From: Hyphomicrobiales bacterium | Lineage (GTDB): Bacteria; Pseudomonadota; Alphaproteobacteria; Rhodospirillales; JACKKN01 | Direction: 5' to 3' | NCBI GenBank assembly: GCA_024236415.1 | Contig: JACKKN010000001.1 | Location: 434,001-498,000, forward strand | Length of the DNA: 64,000 bases | Shown here: positions 49,693-56,957 of the stretch, in pieces | Position numbering within the stretch: the stretch's first letter is position 1 | Layout of the letters: each line of letters starts with the position of its first letter | Notes under the pieces: generated by a model | The model's database searches: none | Told to the model about the DNA's origin: nothing | What the model saw: only the letters and a program-made list of their open reading frames with translations | Made by a program: the position numbers and the translations under genes

Positions 49693-50395
49693 GGGTGAAC
49701 CCCCCGTCGATGGCGATGTTCTGGCCGGTGATGAAGGTGTTCTCGGGCCCCGCCAGCCAGGCCACGAAGGCGGCGATCTCCTCCGGCCGGCCCAGGCGCC
49801 GCGCCGGCACCCGGGCGGTCAGCTCGGCGATGCCGGCCTCGCCCAGGACCCGGCGGGTCAGCTCGGTGTCGATGAAGCCCGGCGCCACGCAGTTGGCCAG
49901 CACCCCGTCGGCGGCCACCTCGGCGGCCAGGGCGGCGGTCAGGCCGTCCAGCGCGAACTTGCTGGTGCCGTAGGCGCCGCGCCCCTCCTTGCTGACCTTG
50001 CCCCAAATGGAGCTGATGTTCACGATCCGGCCCCAACCGCGCGCCCGCATCCCCGGCACCAGGGCCCGGCACAGCAGGAAGGGCGCGGTGACGTTGACCT
50101 CCTGGATGCGCAGGAAGTCGGCGGGATCGATCTCGGCGAAGGGGGCGACCTTGTTGATGCCGGCGTTGTTGACCAGGATGTCGAATTCCTGGCCGGCCAT
50201 GCGCTCGGCGAAAGTGCGGGTCAGGGCCATGTCGGCAAAGTCGATGGCCGCATAGGCGCAGCCCTCGGGCGCGTCCCCGCCCGGTTTGGTGCCCGTCACC
50301 GTCACCGCCGCGCCGTCGGCCAACAGGCGTTCGGCCACGGCGCGGCCGATGCCCCGGGTGCCGCCGGTGACCAGGGCCTTCTTTCCCGCCAGCAT
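49685..50395 (-). CDS. SDR-family oxidoreductase
   Basis: A 236-residue classical SDR. Start MLAGKKALVTGGTRGIGRAV at 50395, overlapping the cytidylyltransferase stop as TGATG. Cofactor motif TGGTRGIG at 10; NNAGINKVAPF; catalytic serine in VNISSIWGKV; YGTSKFAL gives YxxxK; DGGFTRV close to the C-terminus. Strong similarity in layout to FabG-like enzymes, but the genetic setting with a KdsB-like enzyme and a sugar-phosphate cyclase points to reduction of a cyclic ketone intermediate. Confidence 0.86.
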   Translation of the reverse strand: MLAGKKALVTGGTRGIGRAVAERLLADGAAVTVTGTKPGGDAPEGCAYAAIDFADMALTRTFAERMAGQEFDILVNNAGINKVAPFAEIDPADFLRIQEVNVTAPFLLCRALVPGMRARGWGRIVNISSIWGKVSKEGRGAYGTSKFALDGLTAALAAEVAADGVLANCVAPGFIDTELTRRVLGEAGIAELTARVPARRLGRPEEIAAFVAWLAGPENTFITGQNIAIDGGFTRV

Positions 50396-51165
50396 CAGTA
50401 GGTCCCCCACAGGGGATCGGCCTCCATGTGCGCCTCCACCCGGCCGATGTCGGCCGGGCTGTCCACCGAGAAGCTGGGCCGGTGCGGATAGGGGGCGATG
50501 TACTGGTGGAAGCCGTAGTCGTACAGGCGGTTCGAGTCGCAGGCCTCGTTCAGCTCCAGCGGCGAGGGGGAGAGGCTGGTGAACAGCTTCAGGAAGTGCC
50601 AGCGGAAGCCGAAGATGCCGTAGATGCGCTGCACCTTCAGGTCGGGCGAGAAGGCGCCGGGCTTGCAGTAGGGCACCGGCGCGCGCGAGGTGTACAGCAC
50701 CCGCCCGGACAGGTCGTGCACGATCTTCAGCGCGTCGGGGTTGCGGAACTGCTCCTCGTCGACGATGTGCATGGCCAGCATGGTGCCGTGGATGTGGGCG
50801 TGCTCCTCCATGGGCCGGGCCGTGGCGGCGATCATGTCCGGGTGCATCATGGGCTCGTCGCCCTGGACGTTCAGCACCAGGTCGTCCCCGGTCAGGGCCA
50901 CGCCGCACTTTTCCGCCGCCTCGGCCACCCGGTCGAGCGCCCGGGTGTGGGTGTCGGCGGTCATGACCACGGGGTAGCCCCTGGATTGGCAGTATTCCTC
51001 GATCTCGCGGTCGCAGGTGGCGAACAGCAGGGCGTCCCAGCGCGGGAACATCCGGGCGCGCTCGTACACGTGCTCGACCATGGGCCGGCCCAGGATCGGG
51101 TGCAGGGGCTTGCCGGGAAACCGGCTGGCGGCCATGCGCGCCGGAATGATGCCGATGATTTTCAT
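50395..51165 (-). CDS. CMP-ulosonate synthetase, KdsB-like
   Basis: A 256-residue cytidylyltransferase of the CMP-KDO synthetase family, which activates an acid sugar as a CMP derivative. The CTP loop is GIIPARMAASRFPGKPL (residues 4-20); metal and ribose contacts are in LVLNVQGDEPMMHP; the YTSRAPVPYCKPG stretch and the carboxy-terminal VDSPADIGRVEAHM are also present. It is longer in the middle than KdsB, with AMHIVDEEQFRNPDALKIV and a FHQYIAPY segment. A KDO-specific house-keeping gene would normally not be overlapped by an SDR and an AroB-like gene, so a special sugar is likely. Confidence 0.84.
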   Translation of the reverse strand: MKIIGIIPARMAASRFPGKPLHPILGRPMVEHVYERARMFPRWDALLFATCDREIEEYCQSRGYPVVMTADTHTRALDRVAEAAEKCGVALTGDDLVLNVQGDEPMMHPDMIAATARPMEEHAHIHGTMLAMHIVDEEQFRNPDALKIVHDLSGRVLYTSRAPVPYCKPGAFSPDLKVQRIYGIFGFRWHFLKLFTSLSPSPLELNEACDSNRLYDYGFHQYIAPYPHRPSFSVDSPADIGRVEAHMEADPLWGTY

Positions 51166-51181
51166 GGGGTGGGACGTCTCC

Positions 51182-52399
51182 TCAGCCGGCCAGCCAGGCC
51201 AGGGGAATGGCCAGGGGGATGGCCAGGCGGTCCAGCGGCGTGTTGAACACCATCAGGGTGGCGCAAACATAGTGGAAGGTGACCACGGTGGCCACCACGC
51301 GCACGTCGGTTCGGGCCAGCAATGCCTTGCGCCCGGCGCGGCCCAGGCGGGCCTTCAGGAATTCCCCCCACAGGGCGACGGCGATCACGCCGACACCGTG
51401 CAGCAGGCCGAACACCAGGTAGTTGGCCGTGGTCCCGTGCCAGGCGCCCAGCAGCAGGAAGGTGACCATCACCGCCAGGGCGGTCATGGCGCCGCCGTGG
51501 CGCGGCGCCCGGCCCACGAGGTATTTCGCCAGGGGATTGAACAGGTAGTGCTGGATCCACGAGCTGAAGGACATGTGCCAGCGGGCCCAGAAGTCCTGCA
51601 CGTTGCGCGCCAGGTAGGGGCGGTTGAAGTTCTCGGGCAACGTCGTGACCCCGCACAGGCGGGCGACCCCGATCATCACGTCGGTGTAGCCCGAGAAGTT
51701 CAGGTACAGGTAGACCGGGAAGCTGTAGAACAACACCGCGAAATCCAGCCAGTCCGACCCCGGCGCCTGCAGCAGGCGCACGTCCCCGGACTTGAGGAAC
51801 ACGGGCGCCAGCAGAAAGGCCTTGATCAGCCCGTTGACCACCCGATGCCCCGCCGCCAGGGCCGCGTCGTTGCCGGGCCGGCCCACCGCCGCCAGCCCCT
51901 CGACGAAGGCGGGATAGCGCTGGATCGGTCCCGCCAGCAGGGTCCAGAAGGCCAGCAGGAAGGTCAGGTACCGCCACGGGTCCAGCGGCAGGTCGCCCAG
52001 GAAGGGCGCCTCCAAAATCAGGTGGATCTGCCGGAACAGGATGTACGACAGCCCCACCACCGCCAGCGGATGGCCGAGCCAGCCCAGCAGGTCGACGAAG
52101 GGGTAGCCGCGCAGCACGGCAAACAGCGCCACCTGCCAGGCGATGGTGGCCATGGCCAGGCGCGTGCCTTGCCGCCCCTCGTGGCCCCAGACAGCCCGCG
52201 CCGCGACATAGGGCGGCACCAGGAACAGGACCAGGGCCGCCAGCTCGGCCGGCCCCGACCAGGCGGCCGCGGCAACCAGGCTGGCCACGCCCAGGGCCGG
52301 CAGGAACAGGCGGGAAAACCGGCTCCAGGCCAGCAGGATGAGGCCCGAGGCCAGCAGGGCGAAGCCGATGCCGTTGGGCGCGAAGGCGGAGGCGTCCAT
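51182..52399 (-). CDS. MBOAT-family acyltransferase (DltB/AlgI-like)
   Basis: A 405-residue membrane O-acyltransferase with about 11-12 helices. Family motifs are LNFSGYTDVMIGVARLCG, ENFNRPYLARNVQDFWARWH, MSFSSWIQHYLFNPL and the catalytic histidine in LLGAWHGTTANYL (near residue 321), followed by FGLLHGVGVI. These enzymes take an acyl group from a cytoplasmic thioester and pass it across the membrane. This protein ends LAWLAG, so it lacks the C-terminal tyrosine motif that fused Gram-negative MBOATs carry. That motif instead appears on the 39-residue microprotein at 53597. It starts 2 bp after the SGNH gene. Confidence 0.92.
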   Translation of the reverse strand: MDASAFAPNGIGFALLASGLILLAWSRFSRLFLPALGVASLVAAAAWSGPAELAALVLFLVPPYVAARAVWGHEGRQGTRLAMATIAWQVALFAVLRGYPFVDLLGWLGHPLAVVGLSYILFRQIHLILEAPFLGDLPLDPWRYLTFLLAFWTLLAGPIQRYPAFVEGLAAVGRPGNDAALAAGHRVVNGLIKAFLLAPVFLKSGDVRLLQAPGSDWLDFAVLFYSFPVYLYLNFSGYTDVMIGVARLCGVTTLPENFNRPYLARNVQDFWARWHMSFSSWIQHYLFNPLAKYLVGRAPRHGGAMTALAVMVTFLLLGAWHGTTANYLVFGLLHGVGVIAVALWGEFLKARLGRAGRKALLARTDVRVVATVVTFHYVCATLMVFNTPLDRLAIPLAIPLAWLAG

Positions 52400-52401
52400 G
52401 G

Positions 52402-53628
52402 TCAGCCGCCGGCGCGGAGCCCAAGGTCATGACTGAGCCAGCGATCGATCGCCTCGGCGATGATCCGGTTGCCGCGCCGGTTGAAATGGGCGTCGTCCAG
52501 GAAGGTCAGGGATTCGCCGGCATGGGCCTCGAGGGCGTTGTACAGGTCCAGCATCGGCACCCCGCGCGCCGCCAGGGCCGCCGCCAGGCGGGTGCGCGCC
52601 AGGTCGGCGCGGTAGGCCGCCGGGTCCAGCCCCGCGGCGGCCAGGAAGCGGGCGAAGCGGGCCGGATAAAGATCGTGTTGCGTGGGCAGCAGCACCATGG
52701 CGAAGGGCACGCCGAACCGTGCGCGGGTCCATTCAGCCAGGCGGGCGGCGAAGTCGGCGGTGCTGTCGATGCGCACCCGGGCCCGCTCGCCCAGGTCGCG
52801 GGCCAGCAGGGGGGTGAAGCCGCTGGGCACCAGGTCGCGATCGGCGCGCCAGCCCAGGCGCAGGAACATCCGGCGCAGGGCCGGCACCCCGTTGGCCGCC
52901 ACCTTGACCCAACCATAGGCGGCGCTGTTGCGGATCAGGCGTGTCTTGAGGCCCAGCAGCGTCACCGCGTCGTGCTGCAGGAACGCCGCGCGCAGGGCCG
53001 CCAGCCAGGTCGCCGCCGGCCCCATGACGGCTGTTCGCGCCGGGGCCTCGGCGGCCGGCAGGGGGTCGTCGAAGTGGGCCAGGGAGTCGCGCATGTCGCG
53101 GATGAAGGCGTTCAGGGAGCCCACGTACAGGATCGCCCGCGGCCGGTGGCCGCGGCGGGCCATGTCCTTGGCCACCCGCGCCATGCGGGTCATGTCGGGG
53201 CCCTCGCTGGCCATGTTGGCGACCTTGCGCCCCATGAATTGCAGCACCGCGGCGAAGATCTCGTCGTCCTGCAGGCCGCCGCCGAAGGCGTTGGAATCGC
53301 CCAGGACCCAAATCCCCGCCAGGTCCTCGTCGATGCCCGCCTCGCGGTCCCGGAAGCCCAGCGAGTTGGTGTGGTTGACCACGTCGTAGTCGGGCGGGCT
53401 GAACCGGCGCACGGCCAGGTTGGGCGCCGAATAGTGGCCATAGACCGGATGGCGCACGGTCACCTTGGGTGCGAGCGAGCGCCAGTCGGGGAACACGGCC
53501 AGGCGGAACAGCACTTCCACCGCCGCCACCGTGAACAGCACCGCCAGGCCCAGGAGCAAGGCCCGGCCCAGCCAGCCCCGGCCGGCGGCGGCCGGGTCAG
53601 AACTGCTGATAGGCGACGAGGACGACAT
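52402..53628 (-). CDS. SGNH-fold O-acyltransferase, membrane-anchored (DltD/AlgX-like role)
   Basis: 408 residues. After a Ser-rich start there is one N-terminal helix (LGRALLLGLAVLFTVAAVEVLF), so the catalytic domain should be in the periplasm. Block I is IWVLGDSNAFGGG with the nucleophile serine near 112; block II-type glycine in ASEGPDMTRMARV; block III-type asparagine in YVGSLNAFIRD; block V is FLDDAHFNRRGNRI with the Asp-His pair at about 378-381. The whole triad is therefore present. In Dlt and alginate systems such proteins accept the acyl group and transfer it to the polymer. It starts 32 bp inside the microprotein gene and ends 2 bp before the MBOAT gene. Confidence 0.85.
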   Translation of the reverse strand: MSSSSPISSSDPAAAGRGWLGRALLLGLAVLFTVAAVEVLFRLAVFPDWRSLAPKVTVRHPVYGHYSAPNLAVRRFSPPDYDVVNHTNSLGFRDREAGIDEDLAGIWVLGDSNAFGGGLQDDEIFAAVLQFMGRKVANMASEGPDMTRMARVAKDMARRGHRPRAILYVGSLNAFIRDMRDSLAHFDDPLPAAEAPARTAVMGPAATWLAALRAAFLQHDAVTLLGLKTRLIRNSAAYGWVKVAANGVPALRRMFLRLGWRADRDLVPSGFTPLLARDLGERARVRIDSTADFAARLAEWTRARFGVPFAMVLLPTQHDLYPARFARFLAAAGLDPAAYRADLARTRLAAALAARGVPMLDLYNALEAHAGESLTFLDDAHFNRRGNRIIAEAIDRWLSHDLGLRAGG

Positions 53629-53716
53629 CGATGGACTTCAGGGTCAGGGCCAGGAAGATCCCGGCCTTGACCGCCAGCCACAACAGCGACAGGGCCGGCG
53701 GCAGGCGCCTGCTCAC
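53597..53716 (-). CDS. 39-residue DltX-like microprotein with C-terminal acyl-shuttle motif
   Basis: A very small gene: GTG at 53716 overlaps the stop of the FkbH-like gene by GTGA, and the SGNH gene begins within its last 32 bp. The product has an N-terminal SRR, one hydrophobic helix of about 18 residues (starting LSLLWLAVKAGIFLAL) that by the positive-inside rule puts the C-terminus in the periplasm, and the C-terminal hexapeptide VAYQQF. In the Dlt pathway of Firmicutes, DltX is a one-TM microprotein whose C-terminal tyrosine (Y at position -4, F at -1) is acylated by the MBOAT DltB. Here Y(-4) and F(-1) match; the first position is V where DltX has F. It lies between the FkbH-like loader and the SGNH/MBOAT genes. 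Confidence 0.72.
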   Translation of the reverse strand: MSRRLPPALSLLWLAVKAGIFLALTLKSIDVVLVAYQQF

Positions 53717-55608
53717 GCCGCCTCCATGGCCAGGGGCAGGTCGGGCACCCGGTAGGCGTCCAGGTCCAGGCGCCAGACCTCGGCGGCACCGTCCCGTCCC
53801 GCCGCCGCGAATCCCAGCTTGGCGTAATGGTCGCGCACCAGCTCGTTGCGGCCGCTGGGGATGAAGCGCCCGACCAGGGCCGTGGCCCCGGCGGCCTGCG
53901 CCCGCTGCGCCAGGTGGGCCAGCACCGCCTCCTCCACCCGGCGGCCGAGAACGCGGCAGCTCATGAGCCAGGTGTCCACCTCCCATTCCCCGTCGCCGGC
54001 GCGGCAGATGACGACGCTGATCATGCCCGTGTCGCCGAAGGTATCGCGCAGGCGCACCTGCACCGTGTGCAGGGCGGGGTCGCCTTCCATGGCCGCCACC
54101 TGGGCCTCGGTATAGCGCCGGGTGGTCAGGTTGAACTGGTTCGACTTGTTGATCAGCTGTGCGATGCGTGCCCGCCCGGTGGGGTCGAAGGGGGCGAAGG
54201 TGATGCGCATGTCCAGCGACCGCAGGAACCCGTCCAGGTCCCGTGCCTGGCCGCGCATCTCGGCGCGCCGGGCGTTGGCCTGGTAGTCGGCGGCGCGCTG
54301 CCGGTCGTCCGCCGAGAAGCCCACCGATTCGAAATAGCCGGCGGCCAGCAGGTAACGCACGTACAGCGCCGGGTCGTCCGGCAGCTCGGGCACCGCCACC
54401 TGCGGCAGGGCGGCCCGCACCTGCGCCCGCTCGGCCGGGTTGTCGTCCAGCAGCACAAGGGCATCGGTGCCGATGTTCAGCGCCCCCGCGATGGCCTCCA
54501 GGTTGCTGGCCTTGTCGGCCCAGTTGGCCTGGAACACGGCGATGTCGTCCTCGCCCAGGACCATGTCCGGGTGGTCGCGGAACGGCGCCCGCGCCACGGC
54601 GTCGTCGTTCTTGGAGCACACGGCCAGGACCACGCCGTGGCGGCGCAGGTCCAGCGCCGCCCGCTGCACGGCCAGGAAGGCCTCGCCGGCCGGGTCGCCC
54701 TGGCCCAGGACCAGGCCCTCGGTTCCGTCGTCGCCCACCACGCCGCCCCACAGGGTGTTGTCCAGGTCCAGCACCAGGCACTTGCGCGCCTTGCCGCGCA
54801 GGGCCGCCAACAGGCGCGCCACGTGGTCGGCATACAGCGGCATCAACTCGGCGGCGAAGGACAGGCGCGCTAGGTGCCATTGCCGCTCGTCGTGCCAGCG
54901 CGCCAGGCCCACGGTCTCGGCCAGGGCGGCCACGTCCAGCAACAGGTCCGGCCCCGCCGCCGCCCGCGACGCCAGATGGTCGTTCACGGCCGCGGCCAGG
55001 GCCCGGGGGCTGCCCGGCAGGGTTCGCGCCAGGCTGCCCAGCAGGCTGTCCGGCGCCGGGGCAATGGTCTGCAGGATCGTCGGCGCGCCACAGCCCCGGG
55101 CCAGGCCGTCGACGATGGTGTCCACCATGCCCGTGGCCGCCGCCACCGCCCGGTCGGCCGCGTCGGCGTCGTCGGCGGTGGCCCCGGGCGCCGGCAGGAT
55201 GCGGTGGTCGAAGGCCAGCAGCACGGCGTCGGGCCCGGCCGCCTGCAGGGGCGAATTCGGGTCCAGCGCCGCCTGCACCCCCTGGTCGTGGTCCGTCTCC
55301 ACCATCTCCAGCGCCAGGCCGTGGCGCAGGGCGCTGCCCGCCAGCACCGGGGCCACCAGGGCCGTGGTGGCGTTGGACACCAGGCCCAGACGGAACGGCG
55401 CCAGGGGTGACAGGTCGGCCCCCGCCTGCCGCGCCCGCGCCAACGACGCGGCCAGGCGCGTCAACTGGTTCATGTCCAGGGCGTGATCCGCCAGGTCGCG
55501 CAAGACCTGTCCCCGCCTCTCTTGCGTGGCATCCAGGGCCTTGCACCGGGCGCGGAAGTCGGCCGGCGGCGGGGGCAGCCAGGGCAGGCGCGCGGGGTCG
55601 AAAGTCAC
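53713..55608 (-). CDS. FkbH-like glyceryl-ACP synthase (HAD-IIIC plus GNAT-like)
   Basis: A 631-residue protein. GTG start overlapping the SDR stop (GTGA). The N-terminal about 270 residues are a SGNH/flavodoxin-like region of FkbH-type proteins; the HAD domain begins CLVLDLDNTLWGGVVGDDG near 277 with the DxDNT aspartates; SKNDDAVARAPFRDHPDM and VLLDDNPAERAQVR are HAD motifs II-IV. The C-terminus, LINKSNQFNLTTRRY to WLMSCRVLGRRVEEAVL, is the FkbH acyl-transfer module. FkbH proteins convert 1,3-bisphosphoglycerate to glyceryl-S-ACP. The ACP is encoded three genes upstream. Glyceryl is the likely acyl group but is inferred. Confidence 0.88.
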   Translation of the reverse strand: MTFDPARLPWLPPPPADFRARCKALDATQERRGQVLRDLADHALDMNQLTRLAASLARARQAGADLSPLAPFRLGLVSNATTALVAPVLAGSALRHGLALEMVETDHDQGVQAALDPNSPLQAAGPDAVLLAFDHRILPAPGATADDADAADRAVAAATGMVDTIVDGLARGCGAPTILQTIAPAPDSLLGSLARTLPGSPRALAAAVNDHLASRAAAGPDLLLDVAALAETVGLARWHDERQWHLARLSFAAELMPLYADHVARLLAALRGKARKCLVLDLDNTLWGGVVGDDGTEGLVLGQGDPAGEAFLAVQRAALDLRRHGVVLAVCSKNDDAVARAPFRDHPDMVLGEDDIAVFQANWADKASNLEAIAGALNIGTDALVLLDDNPAERAQVRAALPQVAVPELPDDPALYVRYLLAAGYFESVGFSADDRQRAADYQANARRAEMRGQARDLDGFLRSLDMRITFAPFDPTGRARIAQLINKSNQFNLTTRRYTEAQVAAMEGDPALHTVQVRLRDTFGDTGMISVVICRAGDGEWEVDTWLMSCRVLGRRVEEAVLAHLAQRAQAAGATALVGRFIPSGRNELVRDHYAKLGFAAAGRDGAAEVWRLDLDAYRVPDLPLAMEAA

Positions 55609-56291
55609 GGTTCCGCCTCCTCGAAGGCCCCGGCGATCTCGGCCGCCACCCGGGCCGGGTCGTCGAACCGGCCACCGGGGCGGGCGGCGCGCAGGGATTC
55701 CAGGAACCGGGGATCGAACACGTCCAGCATGGCAGTTTCCGTGAAATCGGGTTCCACGGTGCGCACGGTCAGCCAGGGAAACTCGGCGGCCAGGGCCCGC
55801 AGCAGGCCCAGCAGGCCGTACTTGGCGACCACGTAGGCGCCCATGGTGCGGGCGGCCGGCACGCCTTCTTCCAGACCCATGGCCCGGGTCAGGACGCCGA
55901 CCACGCAGCCCCGGCGCCGCTTGCGCAGGGCGCCCTTGACCAGGCCGTCCAGCAGCCGCCAATGGCCGTCCACGGTGGTGCGCCAGTGGCGCGCCGCCTC
56001 CTCGCCCCGGGCCTGGAACAGGGGCAGCAGCACCGGCGGTGGCGAGGCCGCCAGCACGGCCCCGGCCAGGGGCCCGGCGTCCAGGGCCGCCGCCACGGCG
56101 GCGTCGATGCTGTCGCCGTCGTCAAGGTCGAGGCGCAGGGCAAGGCCCCCGGTCTCCTCGGCCAGCTTTTGCGCGCGGTCCACGCCCGAGCGGTAGCCCA
56201 CCAGGGGCCGGTATCCACGCGCCGCCAGGGCCCGGCAGGCGGCACCGCCGATGCCCCCGCTGCCGCCGGTGACCAGGACCGAGTCAGGCAT
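55605..56291 (-). CDS. SDR-family ketoreductase-like protein
   Basis: A 228-residue SDR. Start MPDSVLVTGGSGGIGGAACRAL at 56291, overlapping the MaoC stop by eight bases. Cofactor loop TGGSGGIG at 8; the usual NNAG is replaced by LAASPPPVL; catalytic YVVAKYG gives YxxxK, but the serine before it is not obvious (VVGVLTRAMG). A ketoreductase on an ACP-bound or sugar substrate is the simplest idea; the atypical active site leaves a non-catalytic role possible. Coupled to FkbH downstream by GTGA. Confidence 0.75.
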   Translation of the reverse strand: MPDSVLVTGGSGGIGGAACRALAARGYRPLVGYRSGVDRAQKLAEETGGLALRLDLDDGDSIDAAVAAALDAGPLAGAVLAASPPPVLLPLFQARGEEAARHWRTTVDGHWRLLDGLVKGALRKRRRGCVVGVLTRAMGLEEGVPAARTMGAYVVAKYGLLGLLRALAAEFPWLTVRTVEPDFTETAMLDVFDPRFLESLRAARPGGRFDDPARVAAEIAGAFEEAEP

Positions 56292-56715
56292 CTCCGCGCC
56301 AGGCCGATTCGGCGCTGCCGCTGGCGATCAGGCGGTCGCCGCAGCGCACCTCGAGGGTGATGGTCAGCAGCCGCGCGGCGTCGGACCGGTGCCTGACCCG
56401 GCCGGTCAGGACGGCCTCCTCGCCCGGGTGCAGGGGCTGGCGGAAGGACATCTTGACGCCGGCCCACAGGCCGTCGCGCCCGGGCAGGCGCATGCCCAGC
56501 AGGCGCGACACCCGGGCCAGGATCAGCCCGCCGTAGACCACCCGGTCGGGGAAGCCCCGGGACCGGGCAAAGGCAGCGTCCGTGTGCAGGGGGTTGCGGT
56601 CCCCCGACAGGTCGGCGAAGGCGGCCATGGCGGCGTCATCGATGGTGAAGGTCTCGGAAACCTCGTGCCCCTCGGCCAGGTCGGTCCAGGCCGGGCTGTC
56701 GGCGCCGCCGGTCAC
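56284..56715 (-). CDS. MaoC-like (R)-enoyl hydratase
   Basis: A 143-residue hot-dog-fold protein. GTG start at 56715 (GTGA overlap with the ACP gene). The hydratase-2 motif is complete: FADLSGDRNPLHTDAAFARSRGF split as LSGDRNPLHTD with the catalytic Asp and His, then RVVYGGLILARVSRLLG. Such proteins hydrate a trans-2-enoyl thioester to the (R)-3-hydroxyacyl form. It is overlapped by the ACP gene, so it may act on the ACP-bound group. Confidence 0.85.
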   Translation of the reverse strand: MTGGADSPAWTDLAEGHEVSETFTIDDAAMAAFADLSGDRNPLHTDAAFARSRGFPDRVVYGGLILARVSRLLGMRLPGRDGLWAGVKMSFRQPLHPGEEAVLTGRVRHRSDAARLLTITLEVRCGDRLIASGSAESAWRGDA

Positions 56716-56957
56716 GCGCCGAGCTTGCTCCGGATCAGGGCCACGAACTGGCCCACGTTTTCCAGCCGGGCGATCTCGGCGGCGGCGAAGGAGACGCCGA
56801 AGTCCTGCTCCACCGCCACCACCAGGCGGATGTGGCTCAGGCTGTCCCACTCGTCCACGTCACGGGCCGTCAGCTCGGGCGTCGGCACCACGTCGTCGTT
56901 GTCCAGCACGTCCTGGAACAGGGGAGTCAGTCGGTCATAGATCTCTTGCTCGGTCAT
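56712..56957 (-). CDS. Acyl carrier protein
   Basis: An 81-residue ACP. Start MTEQEIYDRLTPLFQDVL at 56957 with ATGA overlap to the previous gene. The phosphopantetheine attachment site is DEWDSLSHIRLVVAVE with the serine at 39; the following helices (FGVSFAAAEIARLENVGQF) fit. It is not the fatty-acid AcpP, which has a DSLDTVEL motif and lies with fabF. It probably carries the acyl group made by the FkbH-like protein to the MBOAT, the role that DltC has in the Dlt pathway. Confidence 0.9.
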   Translation of the reverse strand: MTEQEIYDRLTPLFQDVLDNDDVVPTPELTARDVDEWDSLSHIRLVVAVEQDFGVSFAAAEIARLENVGQFVALIRSKLGA

